From: Pedobacter fastidiosus
GTDB lineage: Bacteria; Bacteroidota; Bacteroidia; Sphingobacteriales; Sphingobacteriaceae
Length of the DNA: 64,000 bases
Assembly: GCF_014306625.1 (NCBI RefSeq)
Contig: NZ_JACRYL010000019.1
Location: 2,867 to 66,866 of the forward strand
Direction: 5' to 3'
Of the stretch, positions 62,339 to 64,000 are shown one piece after another. Position numbers and translations under genes: made by a program. How positions within the stretch are numbered: the first letter of the stretch is position 1; every line of letters begins with the position of its first letter. The notes under the pieces were generated by a model. The model was not told where the DNA came from. It ran no database searches and saw only the letters and a list, made by a program, of their open reading frames with translations.

Positions 62339-63583
62339 ATGCAAAAGCTCGCCATTATTGGCTCTGGAATAGCAGGGATGGGTTGCGCCCATAAACTGCA
62401 ACATACATACGATATTACTGTTTTTGAGGAAGCAGATTATATTGGAGGCCATACCAATACAATTACGCTTGAGGAAGATGGAAAACCCATTTATTTGGAT
62501 AGTGGCTTTATGGTTTTTAATTATCAAACCTACCCGAACCTTTGCGAACTTTTTAAAGAGATTGATGCGCCTGTGGTTAAAACGGATATGTCTTTTAGTG
62601 TTCAGTTTTTGCCTAAAAAGTTAGAATATAGCGGTTCTAGCTTGAATCATTTATTTGCACAGCGGAAAAATTTGTTTAACATTTCTTATTTGAAAATGTT
62701 GATGCAAATTAACCGATTTAATAAGCAAAGCGTCGAAATTTTAGATAAACCAGAATATCAGAATCATTCAATCGGCCAGTTTTTTAAAGAGTTTGGTTAT
62801 AGTGACGAGATGCTTTGGCAATATCTAATTCCGATGAGTGCTGCGGTTTGGAGCGCACCAATGGAACAGATTTTAGATTTCCCTGCAGTTTCTTTGATTC
62901 GCTTTTTTAAGAATCATGGTTTCTTGGGCTTAGATACCCAACACCAATGGTACACCTTACAGAATGGAAGCCAGGCTTACCGCGAAAAATTGATTGCTCC
63001 TTTTCGTGATCGGATTAAAATAAACAATAAAATTGTCTCCGTTAGAAGGTTGGAAAATGGAAAAGTTGAGGTTGAAAACTCAAAAGGGGAGAAGTTCGAA
63101 TTTGATAAAGTGATTATGGCTAGCCATGCAGATCAAACTTTCGAAATTGTAAAAGATAAAACACCTTTAGAAACTGAACTGCTTTCGAAGTTTAAATATC
63201 AATTGAATAAGGCCGTTGTTCATACCGATGAAAAGCAAATGCCAAAAGCTAAATTGGCTTGGAGCAGTTGGAATTATCGAGTAGAAATGCAAGGCGATAA
63301 ACTTTTACCAAGTACCATATATTGGATGAACAGTTTACAAGGGGTTTCAAAAAAAACGAATTACTTTGTCTCGATCAATCCAACGGAAAGTTTAAATGCC
63401 GATAAAATAGTAAAGGAAATCGATTATCATCATCCGCTGTTTGATGTTCCGGCAATGCAGGCACAAGAACAATTACATCAGCTGAATGAAAGTGGCCCTA
63501 TTTATTATTGTGGCAGTTATTTTAAATATGGTTTCCATGAGGATGCTTATAAAAGTGCAGTTGATTTGTGTAGGGAATTATAG
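62339..63583 (+). CDS. NAD(P)/FAD-dependent oxidoreductase (amine-oxidase-like) of the lipid cluster
   Basis: 414 residues. FAD-binding 'IIGSGIAGMGCAHKL' (GxGxxG), 'FEEADYIGGHTNTI', and the typical 'MVFNYQTYPNL' segment; C-terminal 'GPIYYCGSYFKYGFHEDAYKS' (FAD-binding end). This family sits beside DUF1365 and Cfa-type genes in many bacteria and is thought to desaturate or oxidise modified fatty chains. DUF1365, the usual neighbour, would lie beyond the right edge if present. Confidence 0.85.
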   Translation: MQKLAIIGSGIAGMGCAHKLQHTYDITVFEEADYIGGHTNTITLEEDGKPIYLDSGFMVFNYQTYPNLCELFKEIDAPVVKTDMSFSVQFLPKKLEYSGSSLNHLFAQRKNLFNISYLKMLMQINRFNKQSVEILDKPEYQNHSIGQFFKEFGYSDEMLWQYLIPMSAAVWSAPMEQILDFPAVSLIRFFKNHGFLGLDTQHQWYTLQNGSQAYREKLIAPFRDRIKINNKIVSVRRLENGKVEVENSKGEKFEFDKVIMASHADQTFEIVKDKTPLETELLSKFKYQLNKAVVHTDEKQMPKAKLAWSSWNYRVEMQGDKLLPSTIYWMNSLQGVSKKTNYFVSINPTESLNADKIVKEIDYHHPLFDVPAMQAQEQLHQLNESGPIYYCGSYFKYGFHEDAYKSAVDLCREL

Positions 63584-63592
63584 CTAAATGAG

Positions 63593-63918
63593 CTGTCATT
63601 CTGAGGCACGAAGAATCCGCAGGCGATGAAAAACAGGCTTAATTTTTATTTTGACCCGGCTGGACAAGCTTTTCTAATGCGGCCGTCATTGCGAGTTCCG
63701 ATTTTTCATCGGGACGTGGCAAACTCATTTGCTAAATAATATCACAAGTGAGATTGCTTCAATCGATGAAAAATCGATTTCGCAATGACGGGAAATAGGC
63801 ACGGATAATCTGCAAGCGATGAAAAACAGTTCTTTTAAAATAATGCTTTGGCAAGTGTTTAAATTAAATTATGTACTAATAGGTTGGGGATTCTTCGCTG
63901 CGCTCAGAATGACAGAGG
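63593..63918. repeat. Nested inverted repeats (CTGTCATTCTGAGG outer, CCGTCATTGCGAG inner)
   Basis: Outer arms TGTCATTCTGAGGCACGAAG (63593-63612) and GATTCTTCG...CAGAATGACA (63888-63913). Inner arms CCGTCATTGCGAG (63683-63695) and CGCAATGACGG (63781-63791), with a GAGATTGCTTCAATCGATGA core. Non-coding; after it, 63919-64000 has only a short CCGTCG...CGACGG hairpin. Confidence 0.7.
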
Positions 63919-64000
63919 GTTAATTCATTGCCGTCGTGCTTCAGCCGACGGAAACAATATTTTTTTGTAAATTGTAATAATAATGCCGATAAACTCCTCA

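Noticed and set aside
1-64000. CRISPR array or cas genes
   Set aside because: Repeats here are dispersed and palindromic, not regularly spaced direct repeats with unique spacers; no cas-like protein is present.

Overview
The window reads as chromosome of a Bacteroidota bacterium of the family Sphingobacteriaceae, most like Pedobacter. Supporting signs are low GC, promoters of the form TTTG-N19-TAnnTTTG, a type IX secretion protein (PorV) with a sorting-domain cargo protein, the long plant/Bacteroidota form of IspG, a fused HemC-HemD, and many short dispersed palindromic repeats between genes. This genus call is inference from gene content; no 16S gene is present.

Layout. 0-10.8 kb: the 3' end of parC, a collagen-like secreted giant, PorV, a T9SS cargo protein, and a large Reg_prop-type histidine kinase with its LuxR-type regulator. 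10.9-13.5 kb: a TPP riboswitch controlling a PnuC-family (probably thiamine) transporter and an acyl-CoA-dehydrogenase-like flavoprotein, then msrA. 13.6-23.4 kb: secreted and lipoprotein hypotheticals, an RNA methyltransferase-like protein, a VapC-type toxin with antitoxin, an MlaFE-type lipid ABC transporter, PspC/LiaF-like envelope stress proteins and an RDD protein. 23.5-28.7 kb: ispG, an MscS channel, an alpha/beta hydrolase, a DoxX-like protein. 28.8-39.4 kb: a heme biosynthesis run, all on + (hemA, hemCD, hemB, hemL, hemE, hemJ), with an OmpR-type two-component pair and a TPR protein embedded in it. 39.8-43.3 kb: an outer-membrane-type protein, a Crp/Fnr regulator, a HAD hydrolase coupled to a chloramphenicol-acetyltransferase-like protein, and a small membrane protein.

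43.46-57.54 kb: tRNA-Ala(GGC) is the target of a ~14 kb integrated island bounded by an 18-bp exact direct repeat of the tRNA 3' end. A tyrosine integrase sits at its left end. The cargo is a GOB-like subclass B3 metallo-beta-lactamase, a zinc-ribbon protein, an HxlR regulator divergent from an SDR with a visible operator, a membrane-anchored KAP-family NTPase next to a PD-(D/E)XK-nuclease-like protein (a candidate phage-defence pair), an SRPBCC protein, a VOC protein with a nonsense-mutated rifampin ADP-ribosyltransferase (arr), and other gene remnants. No conjugation or mobilization genes are seen.

57.5-64 kb: back in chromosome, with the ancestral terminator of the tRNA, a small membrane protein, a mannose-6-phosphate-isomerase-like cupin, and a fatty-acid modification cluster (desaturase, DUF1475-like, DUF1295, cyclopropane-fatty-acyl synthase family, FAD oxidoreductase).

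Between the housekeeping genes lie several repeat families. The most striking is a composite of about 216 bp present three times around the heme genes, with conserved flanks and an exchangeable centre.
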